Shown here: positions 40,848-49,833 of the stretch, in pieces | Layout of the letters: each line of letters opens with the position of its first letter | How positions within the stretch are numbered: position 1 is the first letter of the stretch | Source of the DNA: Pseudomonadota bacterium | GTDB taxonomy: Bacteria > Pseudomonadota > Gammaproteobacteria > Xanthomonadales > Rhodanobacteraceae | Reading direction: 5' to 3' | Assembly (NCBI GenBank): GCA_021818335.1 | Contig: JAKAEJ010000002.1 | Location: 1-64,000 of the forward strand | Length of the DNA stretch: 64,000 nucleotides | Position numbers and translations under genes: made by a program | The notes under the pieces: generated by a model | What the model was told of the DNA's origin: nothing | Database searches by the model: none | The model's input: only the letters and a program-made list of their open reading frames with translations

Positions 40848-40959
40848 GGTGTGCTGAGTGGCTCGGTGGGCCGGCGAAAACGTCGGCGGAATGGCACTGG
40901 AGACGCCGCCCGGAAAGCCGCGGACGCCCAGTGGCGCCCGCGGAATGTTGCAGGCGCTA

Positions 40960-41403
40960 TTACTTCTTCTTGGCAGTGGACTTCTTGCCGGCCGCTTTCT
41001 TCGCGGCGGGCTTGGCGGCCTTTTTGACCGACTTCTTGGCGGCTGCTTTCTTCGGTGCAGCCTTTTTCACCGCCTTCTTGGCGGTCTTCTTGGGGGCGGC
41101 TTTCTTCGCTGCCTTCTTCGGTGCGGCCTTCTTAGCCGACTTCTTGGCGGCTGCTTTCTTCGGTGCAGCCTTTTTCACCGCCTTCTTGGCAGTCTTCTTG
41201 GGGGCGGCCTTCTTCGCTGCCTTCTTTGGAGCAGCCTTCTTCGCAGCCTTCTTAGCCGCCTTCTTGGGTGCCGCCTTTTTCGGGGCAGCCTTGGCTACCG
41301 GTGGCTTGGCGGCAGGTGCCGGCATTGCAACCGGCGCGGCCGGTGCGGGTGTGGCCAGGCCGCCACCCATGGTCTCTTCGGGATTCATGTGTTCGCTTTG
41401 CAT
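40960..41403 (-). CDS. Histone H1-like Lys/Ala/Pro-rich repeat DNA-binding protein
   Basis: Almost the whole C-terminal region is KKAAPKKAAKKA-type repeats. Start MQSEHMNPEETMGGG proposed. Confidence 0.8.
   Translation of the reverse strand: MQSEHMNPEETMGGGLATPAPAAPVAMPAPAAKPPVAKAAPKKAAPKKAAKKAAKKAAPKKAAKKAAPKKTAKKAVKKAAPKKAAAKKSAKKAAPKKAAKKAAPKKTAKKAVKKAAPKKAAAKKSVKKAAKPAAKKAAGKKSTAKKK
41031..41246. repeat. Two tandem copies of a 108-bp (36-codon) unit inside the histone-like gene
   Basis: acttcttggcggctgctttcttcggtgcagcctttttcaccgccttcttgg occurs at 41031 and again at 41139 (offset 108). Confidence 0.85.
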
Positions 41404-41465
41404 GACTTCAGCTCCGACAGTGGTGGAAAAGAGCCCTGCGGGACGCAGATGCATTCCCTCGGTGC

Positions 41466-44400
41466 TCAGAACTTGCCGTAATACCCTTCCTTCAGCGCAT
41501 CGAACAGATTGGCGGCTGTATGCACTTCGCCGTCGTACTCGATTTCCTCATTGCCCTTGGCCTCGATAACGCTACCGTCTTCAAGCTCAAAGCGGTAGAG
41601 GGTGCTCTCCAGATCGGCATCCTTGACGAGCACGCCCTGGAATGCGGCCGGATTGAAGCGGAATGTGGTGCAGCCCTTCAGGCCCTGCTGGTGGGCGTAT
41701 CGGTATATGTCCTTGAAGTCTTCGTAGCGGTAATCGGTAGGAACATTGGCGGTCTTGGAGATCGACGAATCGACCCATTTTTGCGCCGCGGCCTGGACAT
41801 CGACGTGTTCCTTGGGTGAAATGTCGTCCGCAGTAACGAAATAATCCGGAAGCTTGGCTCGGGCGTCGTCGCCCGATGGCGTGGCATCAGCATTGATCAG
41901 CGCGCGGTAGGCCAGCAATTCAAAGCTGTAGACCTCGATCCTTTCCTTGGTCTTGCGGCCCTCGCGGATGACGTTGCGCGAGTAGTGGTGCGCGAAACTG
42001 GGCTCGATGCCGTTGCTGGCATTGTTGGCCAGGCTGAGGGAGATGGTGCCCGTTGGCGCAATAGAGGTGTGGTGCGTAAAACGGGCTCCCGTCCGCGCAA
42101 TTGCATCAGTCAGGTCGGGGCGCGCTTCCGCGAGCCGCTGCATGTAGCGACTGTATTTCGCATGCAGGATGCGACCGGGCACAGTGTCGCCGACCTTGTA
42201 ACCATCGCGCGCCATTTCTGGCCGCTTGCGCAACATGTCGCCGGTCACCACGAAATCCTCGGTCAGGATCGGCGCAGGCCCTTTCTCCGATGCCAATTCC
42301 AGCGCCACTTCCCACCCAGCAATGGCCATCTCGCGTGCCACTTCCTCAGTGAACCTGCAGGCTTCACTGCTGCCATAGCGCATCTTCAGCATCGTCAGCG
42401 TGCTGCCAAGGCCGAGGAAGCCCATGCCATGCCGACGCTTGCGCAGGATTTCATCTCGCTGCTGCGGCAGCGGTAGGCCGTTGATTTCGACGACGTTGTC
42501 CAGCATTCGCGTGAAGACACGCACGACTTCACGGTATTCGTCCCAGTCAAAGCGTGCCTTGGGTCCAAAGGCATCCCGCACGAACAAGGTCAAGTTGACC
42601 GAGCCCAAGAGGCAGGAGCCGTAAGGGGGAAGCGGTTGCTCGCCGCAGTTGTGGGCGTGCAGGCCATTCCCGTCAAATGTGTTGATGCCCGGCACCTGCA
42701 CGTCGTAGACGTCCTCCACGCCATCATCGCCTACGCGACTCACGGTCGCAACGAATCGCTCGCGATTGAGCGAACGTTTGTAAGCGCCGAGCAGGTGGTT
42801 CAACTTGGACCGCTTTTCGCTATCGGCGAAACCGATGCCTTTGGCAAACTCGGCGGCGTTGTCACCGGAAATGACCAGTTCGTGCTGTGCGCGAGTGCAA
42901 TAGTCTGCGTGGCCGCCTCGGCCGTCCGGCAGCCGCGACGTCCCGGGCTGACGGCGGTTGCGGTAGATCGTGGAGGCAATTCCGACACGAAGCAGCATGC
43001 GCTGAACTGCTTCGAGTCGGGCTTCGTTCGACTGTGCAAGCCGGATGCTGACGCCCTTGTCCTGACTGCCCTGCACTGAGCCGTCGCTATCGAATAGGCC
43101 TCGAAGGAAACCGCGATGGAAAGCGCTCGACGCCCGCTCCATCGCTGGCGTCACCCTCTTGTCCATCGGCGTCATGCCGACTTCCCTTGCAAGGCGTAGC
43201 AGGGCGGCAGGCGCCATGCGGAACTCGTTTCGTCCACGCACTGCATGGAAGCCTTTAAAATCGCTCCGATGTGGCAAGGTGCCTGCGGCACGTTCGGCTT
43301 CCTGCATCAGTGCCATCGCGCCGCTTGAATCCCCCGGGCAACCGTTTGCCGCGACGGCAGGTGCCCACACGGAAAGTACAGCCTTGTCGTTCTCTAGCGT
43401 GCCATCGCCGACCAGCAAGCCGAGCAGGAAGCCTTCGTCGAAGGTGTAGCGCCCCCCCCATTCGGCTTGGCTGCGGTGGTTGTTAAGTAGCACCTCATCG
43501 CCGGGCTGGAGGTCGGCTGCAGCGCACCAGTGAGTCTCCAGTGTCCAGCGGGTCCTGCTGATCACCTTGCGCACGCGATGGTCGCGCGTCAAGCGCAGCG
43601 CATGGCCCTCCGCTGTCTCCAGTCGAACTACAGGCTTGGTGGCCGTGCGGAAGAAGCCTTCCGCGCCACTGCGGTGATCTTGGCCGTCCACACGGGCTTC
43701 GAAGGGCATGCCGACCAATTCCGACACCTGCCGAGGGCCATTGGACGTATGCACCCAGGTGTCGGCCGTCACACAGGGATTGGTCGCACGGATATTCTCG
43801 CACCACCAGTTGTTGTTCATTTCGTTGACGCGGTCGATCAGGATGAAACCGGGCTCGGCGTAGTCGTACGTAGAGACCATGATCATGTCCCACAGGTGCC
43901 TGGCCTTGACGTGGCCGTAGATCTGGCAGGCCACCAAGCCATCTTCACGAACGATGTAGTTCTCGTGGGTCGGCCATTCACGCCAGAGGACCTGTGTCGC
44001 ATCGCCCAGGTCCACCTCGTCGCGCTCCTTGACGTGCACGGGGAAGACCAAAGGCCAGTCTGCGTCCTGGTCGACCGCTTTCATGAAATCGTCGGTGACC
44101 AGCAGCGAAAGGTTGAACTGCCGCAGGCGACCGTTTTCCCGCTTGGCGCGGATGAATTCGCGTACGTCCGGATGCGCCACGTCGAACGTGCCCATTTGCG
44201 CGCCGCGACGGCCACCTGCACTGGATACGGTGAAGCACATCCTGTCGTAGATATCCATGAACGACAGGGGTCCGGAGGTGTGCGCGCCAGCGCCCGATAC
44301 GTAAGCGCCACGCGGGCGCAGCGTGCTGAATTCGTAGCCGATGCCGCACCCTGCCTTGAGCGTCAGTCCCGCCTCGTGCACCTTCTGGAGGATGTCATCC

Positions 44401-44741
44401 ATGGAATCGTGGATGGTTCCGGAGACCGTGCAGTTGATCGTGCTCGTGGCGGGCTTGTGCGCCAGCGCACCGGCATTGGACGTGATCCGACCCGCCGGAA
44501 TGGCGCCATGCCGCAAGGCCCACAGGAAACGGGATTGCCAGTGGTCACGCTTATCGGGCGTTGCCTCCACTTCGCTCAGCGCCCGCGCGATGCGCTGGTA
44601 GCTGTCGTCGATGTCGGCGTCTACCGGTGCCCCCTGCTTCGTCTTCAGTCGGTACTTCTTGTCCCATATGTCGTAGGACGCCGGTTGCAGCGGAATCGCC
44701 GCGATTCCGGGAAGAGGGGTATTGGCGCGTGCCGTGCTCAT
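41466..44741 (-). CDS. nrdJa: Adenosylcobalamin-dependent (class II) ribonucleotide reductase large polypeptide NrdJa, intein-containing precursor
   Basis: 1091-aa precursor; exteins ASYDIWDKKYRLKTKQG..., GCGIGYEFSTLRPRGAYVSGAGAHTSGPLSFMDIYD, ENIRATNP / CGEQPLPPYGSCLLGSVNLTLF, RRHGMGFLGLGSTL, APTGTISL. Predicted mature extein 715 aa. Confidence 0.95.
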   Translation of the reverse strand: MSTARANTPLPGIAAIPLQPASYDIWDKKYRLKTKQGAPVDADIDDSYQRIARALSEVEATPDKRDHWQSRFLWALRHGAIPAGRITSNAGALAHKPATSTINCTVSGTIHDSMDDILQKVHEAGLTLKAGCGIGYEFSTLRPRGAYVSGAGAHTSGPLSFMDIYDRMCFTVSSAGGRRGAQMGTFDVAHPDVREFIRAKRENGRLRQFNLSLLVTDDFMKAVDQDADWPLVFPVHVKERDEVDLGDATQVLWREWPTHENYIVREDGLVACQIYGHVKARHLWDMIMVSTYDYAEPGFILIDRVNEMNNNWWCENIRATNPCVTADTWVHTSNGPRQVSELVGMPFEARVDGQDHRSGAEGFFRTATKPVVRLETAEGHALRLTRDHRVRKVISRTRWTLETHWCAAADLQPGDEVLLNNHRSQAEWGGRYTFDEGFLLGLLVGDGTLENDKAVLSVWAPAVAANGCPGDSSGAMALMQEAERAAGTLPHRSDFKGFHAVRGRNEFRMAPAALLRLAREVGMTPMDKRVTPAMERASSAFHRGFLRGLFDSDGSVQGSQDKGVSIRLAQSNEARLEAVQRMLLRVGIASTIYRNRRQPGTSRLPDGRGGHADYCTRAQHELVISGDNAAEFAKGIGFADSEKRSKLNHLLGAYKRSLNRERFVATVSRVGDDGVEDVYDVQVPGINTFDGNGLHAHNCGEQPLPPYGSCLLGSVNLTLFVRDAFGPKARFDWDEYREVVRVFTRMLDNVVEINGLPLPQQRDEILRKRRHGMGFLGLGSTLTMLKMRYGSSEACRFTEEVAREMAIAGWEVALELASEKGPAPILTEDFVVTGDMLRKRPEMARDGYKVGDTVPGRILHAKYSRYMQRLAEARPDLTDAIARTGARFTHHTSIAPTGTISLSLANNASNGIEPSFAHHYSRNVIREGRKTKERIEVYSFELLAYRALINADATPSGDDARAKLPDYFVTADDISPKEHVDVQAAAQKWVDSSISKTANVPTDYRYEDFKDIYRYAHQQGLKGCTTFRFNPAAFQGVLVKDADLESTLYRFELEDGSVIEAKGNEEIEYDGEVHTAANLFDALKEGYYGKF
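42648..43775 (-). mobile_element. 376-aa intein with LAGLIDADG homing endonuclease in NrdJa
   Basis: Starts CVTADTWVHTSNGPRQVSELVG; block B GHALRLTRDHRV; DOD motifs FLLGLLVGDGTL and FHRGFLRGLFDSDGSV; block F/G VYDVQVPGINTFDGNGLHAHN followed by +1 Cys. Length 1128 bp = 376 codons, in frame. Confidence 0.95.
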
Positions 44742-44922
44742 CGTGGGTCGGACTCCTTGGCTCTATGTTGGGTTGGGGGCGTGCTGATCAACCGGCACGC
44801 ACCGCCCGCCTGCGATCATCCGCGCTGTACGGGAGGGGGCAGGGGCCGGGTGTCAGGCGCTGAAAGCCTGCTCGCGCTGTCGCTGTGCATCTTCCGCGTC
44901 CCCTCCCCGTCGGTTCCTGCAG

Positions 44923-44938
44923 GCCCCATCGGTTGTGC
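44923..44938. promoter_or_regulatory. Degenerate second NrdR-like box
   Basis: GCCCCATCGGTTGTGC, 32 bp from the better box; about 10/16 to the consensus I recall (ACACwAwATATwGwGT). Confidence 0.35.
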
Positions 44939-44954
44939 TTGCCCGCCTGTACAG

Positions 44955-44970
44955 CCACAACATCTTGTGG
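44955..44970. promoter_or_regulatory. NrdR-like box CCACAACATCTTGTGG upstream of nrdJa
   Basis: Perfect 6-bp inverted repeat with a 4-nt centre; about 13/16 to the recalled NrdR consensus. Confidence 0.6.
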
Positions 44971-45098
44971 CGGAGTGTCGGCAACGCTAACGCCGCCGGT
45001 TCGAGGTGTCAATGCGAAATCTTGAGGGCGCCGCCCCTGCTTGCGTCCACAAGGCGGGCACGGCACCGTAGGTGGCTCGTGCACCCTGGATCTTCCAC

Positions 45099-46460
45099 AT
45101 GCGCTCTGCCGCTTTCGCGCTGATTCTTGCGTTGCTGCCCCTGATAGCCACGTCTGCGAGCATGGCCGGAACATTGCCGGAGGCGGTGGGTGGAAAGGCG
45201 CTGCCTTCACTGGCGCCGATGCTGCGGAACGTGACTCCCGCGGTGGTCAACATTGCCTCGAAGACGCGCGTGCGCGAGCGCAACCCGTTTTTCGACGATC
45301 CCGTATTCCAGCAGTTCTTCGGGCTGCCGCCCGAGCAGGAGCGCACCGAGCAGTCACTCGGTTCAGGGGTCATCATCGATGCGCGGAAGGGCTATGTACT
45401 GACGAACAACCACGTCATTGCCGGGGCTGACCAGATCCGTGTGACGCTGCAGGACGGACGCAGTTTCGATGCGCGGGTGCTGGGCGCCGACCCGGGCAGC
45501 GACCTTGCCGTCTTGCAGATTCCCGCACAATCGCTGCGCGCGCTTCCGGTCGCGAACTCTTCGGCGCTGCAAGTGGGCGATTTTGTCGTAGCGGTCGGCG
45601 ATCCGTTCGGATTGGGGCAAACCGTCACGTCGGGCATCGTCTCGGCGTTGGGTCGCAACGGGGTGGGTGATGGCTATCAGGAATTCATTCAGACCGATGC
45701 TTCGATCAATCCAGGTAATTCCGGTGGCGCACTGGTCAACCTGGCAGGCCAATTGGTCGGGATCAACACCATGATTCTCAGCCCCAGCGGGGGTAATGTG
45801 GGCATCGGTTTCGCGATTCCCTCGGATCTCGCGCTGGACGTCATGCGTCAGCTCCTGACCTACGGCAGCGTCCGCCGTGGATCGCTGGGCATCCAGGTGC
45901 AGTCGCTTGACGCGCCACTGCGACAAGCGTTGCATCTCCCCGCGGATGTACGAGGCGTGGTGGTTGTGCGCGTGGCGGCGGGTTCGACCGCCGCGCGTGC
46001 CGGTGTGCGCGTGGGCGACGTAGTCAAGGCAGTCAATGGCTACATGGTGGAGTCAGGCCTCGAACTCGGGAACCTGGAGGGGCTGCTGCCTGTGGGCCGA
46101 CCGGTTCGACTGGCCGTGCTTCGCGCAGCGAGCGTGTTGCAGCTGGTGGCAGCGCTTCAGGGCCCCAGCGTGGCGGATACCGAAGGCGGTCGGTTCGATC
46201 CGCGGCTTGCGGGCGCAAGTTTCAGTGATATCCCGCCCAGCCAGCGGGACCAGGGGCGTTACGGTGTGGCGGTGACGCGGGTCCTATCCGGCAGTCCGGC
46301 AGCGCGCGCGGGGCTGCGCGTTGGTGACGTGGTGGTTGGCGTCGACCGAACGGGGGTCGAAGGCCTGCATGGGCTGGACCAACTGCTGGCCCGCCAGCCG
46401 CGACCGCGGGTACTCACCTTGTTGCGCAACGGACAAGGCTATTACCTCCGGCTGCCCTGA
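45099..46460 (+). CDS. Do/DegQ-like periplasmic serine endoprotease
   Basis: Signal peptide; SGVIIDARKGYVLTNNHVIAGADQI; DPGSDLAVLQI; FIQTDASINPGNSGGALVNLAGQLVGIN; two PDZ-like domains. Confidence 0.94.
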   Translation: MRSAAFALILALLPLIATSASMAGTLPEAVGGKALPSLAPMLRNVTPAVVNIASKTRVRERNPFFDDPVFQQFFGLPPEQERTEQSLGSGVIIDARKGYVLTNNHVIAGADQIRVTLQDGRSFDARVLGADPGSDLAVLQIPAQSLRALPVANSSALQVGDFVVAVGDPFGLGQTVTSGIVSALGRNGVGDGYQEFIQTDASINPGNSGGALVNLAGQLVGINTMILSPSGGNVGIGFAIPSDLALDVMRQLLTYGSVRRGSLGIQVQSLDAPLRQALHLPADVRGVVVVRVAAGSTAARAGVRVGDVVKAVNGYMVESGLELGNLEGLLPVGRPVRLAVLRAASVLQLVAALQGPSVADTEGGRFDPRLAGASFSDIPPSQRDQGRYGVAVTRVLSGSPAARAGLRVGDVVVGVDRTGVEGLHGLDQLLARQPRPRVLTLLRNGQGYYLRLP

Positions 46461-46574
46461 ACACGCGGTTGCCGCCGAAGCCCCGAAACTGAATGCGCAA
46501 AGCGTGATGCAGCGCGTGCAACGCCTATCCCGCGCGCCGATAATCAGCGCGTTCCCCCCTGAGAGCCCGCACCT

Positions 46575-47495
46575 ATGTTGCTCCGTCATCGTCTGATCGT
46601 CATTGGGCTGGCCACGCTCTGTAGTGCCATGGTCTTCCGTGCAGCAGATGCGCGCGCGCCGACGCTGCGCTGGCGCGGCGATTACACGACGGCGCATAGC
46701 CTCGCCGATGCGCTCGCCGTCGCCTGGGCGCGACATGGCGGTGGGCGGCTCGATGTCGATTCATTCAACACGATTTCCGGCATCGACGAGGCCCTGTCGG
46801 GCAAGGTCAATATTGCAGGTAGCGCGAGGCCGCCGGCCCCCAGCGAACCGGGTGAGTCGGGGCTCGTGTTCACACCATTGGCTTGGGACAGCCTTGTCCT
46901 GATCGCGCGCCGGGGGAATCCGGTTCACAACATCTCGCTCGAACAGCTCTATCAGGTCTACATGGGTTACATCACCAACTGGAGCCAGCTGGGAGGACCG
47001 GATCGGCCGATCAACCTCTATTCGATTGCCAGCCCGCTGGACGGACTGGAATTCGACCTACGCAAATTCCTCTATGGCCGTGGCGACCAGGAAGTCGCGG
47101 CGCCGCGTTTGTACCTGAACACTCAGCAATTGCAGGCGGCAGTCAGGCTCGATCCTGATGCGCTCGGCCTCAGTGCATATTCGGATGTCGACCAGAACCG
47201 CGGGCTCCAGATGCTGTCCGTCGAAGGCGTGCGTCCCGACCGAGCTACGCTGGCCGATGGTTCCTACCCGTTCATCGTTCCGCTGTACTTTGCAACCAAC
47301 CCCAGCGATCCGGATGGGTTGGAAGTCAGGAAATTTATGCGCTTCGCCGAAGGCCCGGCTGGCCAGGCGGTCATCCGCGCACACGGCATGGTTCCGTATG
47401 GCGAGGGTGGCGCACTGGCTGCAGGAGCCAGATCACGCGCGCAGTGGATCGAAGCCCGGCTGACGTCCGAGCAAAGGGCGACCCCATCGCGATGA
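46575..47495 (+). CDS. PstS-family phosphate-binding-like periplasmic protein (orphan)
   Basis: Signal peptide; SFNTISGIDEALSGKVNIAGSARPPAPSE; FTPLAWDSLVLIARRGNPVHNISLEQLYQVYMGYITNWSQLGG. Confidence 0.8.
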   Translation: MLLRHRLIVIGLATLCSAMVFRAADARAPTLRWRGDYTTAHSLADALAVAWARHGGGRLDVDSFNTISGIDEALSGKVNIAGSARPPAPSEPGESGLVFTPLAWDSLVLIARRGNPVHNISLEQLYQVYMGYITNWSQLGGPDRPINLYSIASPLDGLEFDLRKFLYGRGDQEVAAPRLYLNTQQLQAAVRLDPDALGLSAYSDVDQNRGLQMLSVEGVRPDRATLADGSYPFIVPLYFATNPSDPDGLEVRKFMRFAEGPAGQAVIRAHGMVPYGEGGALAAGARSRAQWIEARLTSEQRATPSR

Positions 47496-47607
47496 AGGGA
47501 CCGCTCGCCGGCGCGGCCGGCAGGGGATATCAGCGGCGCCATTCCGTGCGCGGCGATCGCCGTGCTTCGGGACATCACGGTGAACAGGTTGGTGGCGGGC
47601 TGTGAGC

Positions 47608-48309
47608 ATGCCGCGCGTGCTGAGCCTCGACCTTGACGACACGCTATGGCCAATCGCGCCGGCGATCGAGGCTGCGGAAGCAGAACTGCACGCCTGGTTC
47701 GAGGCCCGGCTGCCGGTCGTTGCAGCAACCTGGCCACCTCTGGCGATGCGTGCACTGCGCGCAAGGATCGCGCAACATTGTCCCGAGATTGCCCACGACT
47801 TCAGTGCCCAGCGGCGGTTGTCCTTGTTGCATGCCTTGCGGTCGTGCGAAGAGGACGAGGCGCATGTCGATGAGGCATTTGACGTTTTTTTCAGGGCTCG
47901 CAACCGCGTTTGCTGCTATGAGGACGTGCCTGAGGCACTGATTCGACTTTCGGCGATGTTTCCGCTGGCGAGTCTTAGCAACGGCAACGCCGATCTGGAG
48001 CAGACCGGACTTGGTTCGCACTTCAGTGTCCGGGTCGCGGCCCGCGAAGCCGGCGCGCTGAAGCCCGATCCACGCATCTTCGCTCTCCTTTGCGAGCGCA
48101 CCGGCTGCCCGCCTGAACAAATCCTGCACGCGGGGGATGATCCCCTGCTGGATGTCGGTGGTGCCCGTGATGCCGGGCTGCGTGCCGCCTGGATCAATCG
48201 CGAGCGCCGCCCTTGGCCAGGCCCGGGGACTGAGCCTGAACTGATATTCGAGAACCTCGGCGCGCTTGCCGATTGGTGCGAGCGCCTGCGGGTGCGCTCC
48301 AGCGCCTAA
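47608..48309 (+). CDS. HAD-superfamily hydrolase
   Basis: MPRVLSLDLDDTLWPIAPAIEAAE; PLASLSNGNADLEQTGLGSHFSVRVAAREAGALKPDPRIF; LHAGDDPLLDVGGARDAGLRAAWINR. Confidence 0.9.
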   Translation: MPRVLSLDLDDTLWPIAPAIEAAEAELHAWFEARLPVVAATWPPLAMRALRARIAQHCPEIAHDFSAQRRLSLLHALRSCEEDEAHVDEAFDVFFRARNRVCCYEDVPEALIRLSAMFPLASLSNGNADLEQTGLGSHFSVRVAAREAGALKPDPRIFALLCERTGCPPEQILHAGDDPLLDVGGARDAGLRAAWINRERRPWPGPGTEPELIFENLGALADWCERLRVRSSA

Positions 48310-48426
48310 GGGCAGTCACGGTCTTGCCACGGCCGCGGCGCCGCGCACTTGCATCGGGGGCGCAATGGCTAAAATGGCGCGTCGCCTGATGCCACTTCGG
48401 TGCTGGGCAGGATCTGGAGCAAGAGC

Positions 48427-49800
48427 ATGTCAGTCCTCACCGTCGCCCGCCGCGGGACACGCGCGGTGTCCCTGGAGGCCGTCGATGCAGTGGCCATGCC
48501 CGGTTGCCGAAGACGCCTGACTGCGGTTCAGAAGCGCTGGCTTGCCTCCTGCGGATTCTCGGGTCAGGCCGGTCAGATTGCGATGGTGCCCGATGAACGG
48601 GGCGCGCTGGCTCGGGTGCTGGTGGGTGTGGATCGCGAGGATCCCCTGTGGGCACTGGGCGAGCTCGCGCACGGCTTGCCGGAGGGCGACTACGCGCTTG
48701 CGCCCGAGGGCGTCCTTGCCGACAGGCGTCTGGCTGCGCTCGGCTTTGCGCTCGGTGCCTACCGTTGTACGCATTACCGCAAGGGACGAGAGGGTACAGC
48801 GCGCCTCGTGCTGAGCCGCGCGCTACTGGATGAGCTAGATCCGATCGTGCAGGCGACGACACAGGTGCGGGATTTGGTGAACAGGCCAAGTGAAGACCTC
48901 GGGCCCGCTGAGCTGGCGGCGCAGGTCAAATCGGTGGGCAAGGCGCACGGCGCGCGGTTGCGCGAATGGGTCGGCGAAGAGCTTCGGCGCGACAATTTTC
49001 CGACGATTCATGCCGTTGGCCGCGCAAGCCAGGCGGCTCCGCGCCTGGTCGAGTTGCGCTGGGGCAAGGCGAAGCACCCCCACGTGGTGCTGGTGGGAAA
49101 GGGCGTTTGCTTTGACAGTGGTGGCCTTGATCTCAAGACCTCCGACGGCATGCGCTGGATGAAAAAGGACATGGGCGGCGCCGCGCATGCACTGGCGCTG
49201 GCCGATCTCGTGATGCAGGCGCGCCTGCCCATTCGCCTGACGCTGCTGGTCCCAGCAGTCGAGAACGCCGTGGGAGGCAATGCCCTGCGGCCGGGCGACG
49301 TGATCCGGACCCGCGCGGGTCACGCCGTTGAAATCGACAATACGGATGCCGAAGGCCGGTTGATCCTCTGCGATGCGCTGGCATACGCGGGTGAGCTGCA
49401 GCCGGACCTGATCATCGATTTTGCAACGCTCACGGGTGCGGCGCGTGTTGCACTGGGCCCCGACCTGCCTGCCTTGTTCGGGAACCGGGATGATTTGCGT
49501 GAGGCGGTGCTGGCGGCCGGTCGCGACCAGCATGATCCGCTTTGGCCCATGCCATTGTGGCGGCCGTATCGGCGAATGCTTGATTCCTATGTGGCGGACT
49601 TCGCCAACAGCGGTGCTTCACGTCATGCCGGTGCCATTACCGCGGCGCTCTACCTGGAGCGCTTCGTGCCGACGGATGCGGCCTGGCTGCATGTGGACGT
49701 GTACGCATGGAATGATGCAGATCGCCCCGGTCGCCCCAAGGGCGGCGAAGCACAGGGAATGCGCGCCTTCTTCGCATTCCTGCGCGCCCGATACAGTTGA
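48427..49800 (+). CDS. Leucyl aminopeptidase family (M17)
   Basis: VGKGVCFDSGGLDLKTSDGMRWMKKDMGGAAHALALADLVM; NTDAEGRLILCDALAYA; DFATLTGAARVALG. Confidence 0.94.
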   Translation: MSVLTVARRGTRAVSLEAVDAVAMPGCRRRLTAVQKRWLASCGFSGQAGQIAMVPDERGALARVLVGVDREDPLWALGELAHGLPEGDYALAPEGVLADRRLAALGFALGAYRCTHYRKGREGTARLVLSRALLDELDPIVQATTQVRDLVNRPSEDLGPAELAAQVKSVGKAHGARLREWVGEELRRDNFPTIHAVGRASQAAPRLVELRWGKAKHPHVVLVGKGVCFDSGGLDLKTSDGMRWMKKDMGGAAHALALADLVMQARLPIRLTLLVPAVENAVGGNALRPGDVIRTRAGHAVEIDNTDAEGRLILCDALAYAGELQPDLIIDFATLTGAARVALGPDLPALFGNRDDLREAVLAAGRDQHDPLWPMPLWRPYRRMLDSYVADFANSGASRHAGAITAALYLERFVPTDAAWLHVDVYAWNDADRPGRPKGGEAQGMRAFFAFLRARYS

Positions 49801-49833
49801 TTTGTGCGGGCGCGGATGGTTCGGCGGCTTGCC

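Noticed and set aside
44742-44780. Cobalamin riboswitch upstream of nrdJa
   Set aside because: Only a loose B12-box-like string (AGCCAAGGAGTCCGACC); no supporting core helices recognised by eye. Left as a check, not a call.
43530-44990. 486-aa plus-strand ORF opposite nrdJa
   Set aside because: Antisense artefact spanning extein, intein and the regulatory region; composition typical of a shadow ORF.
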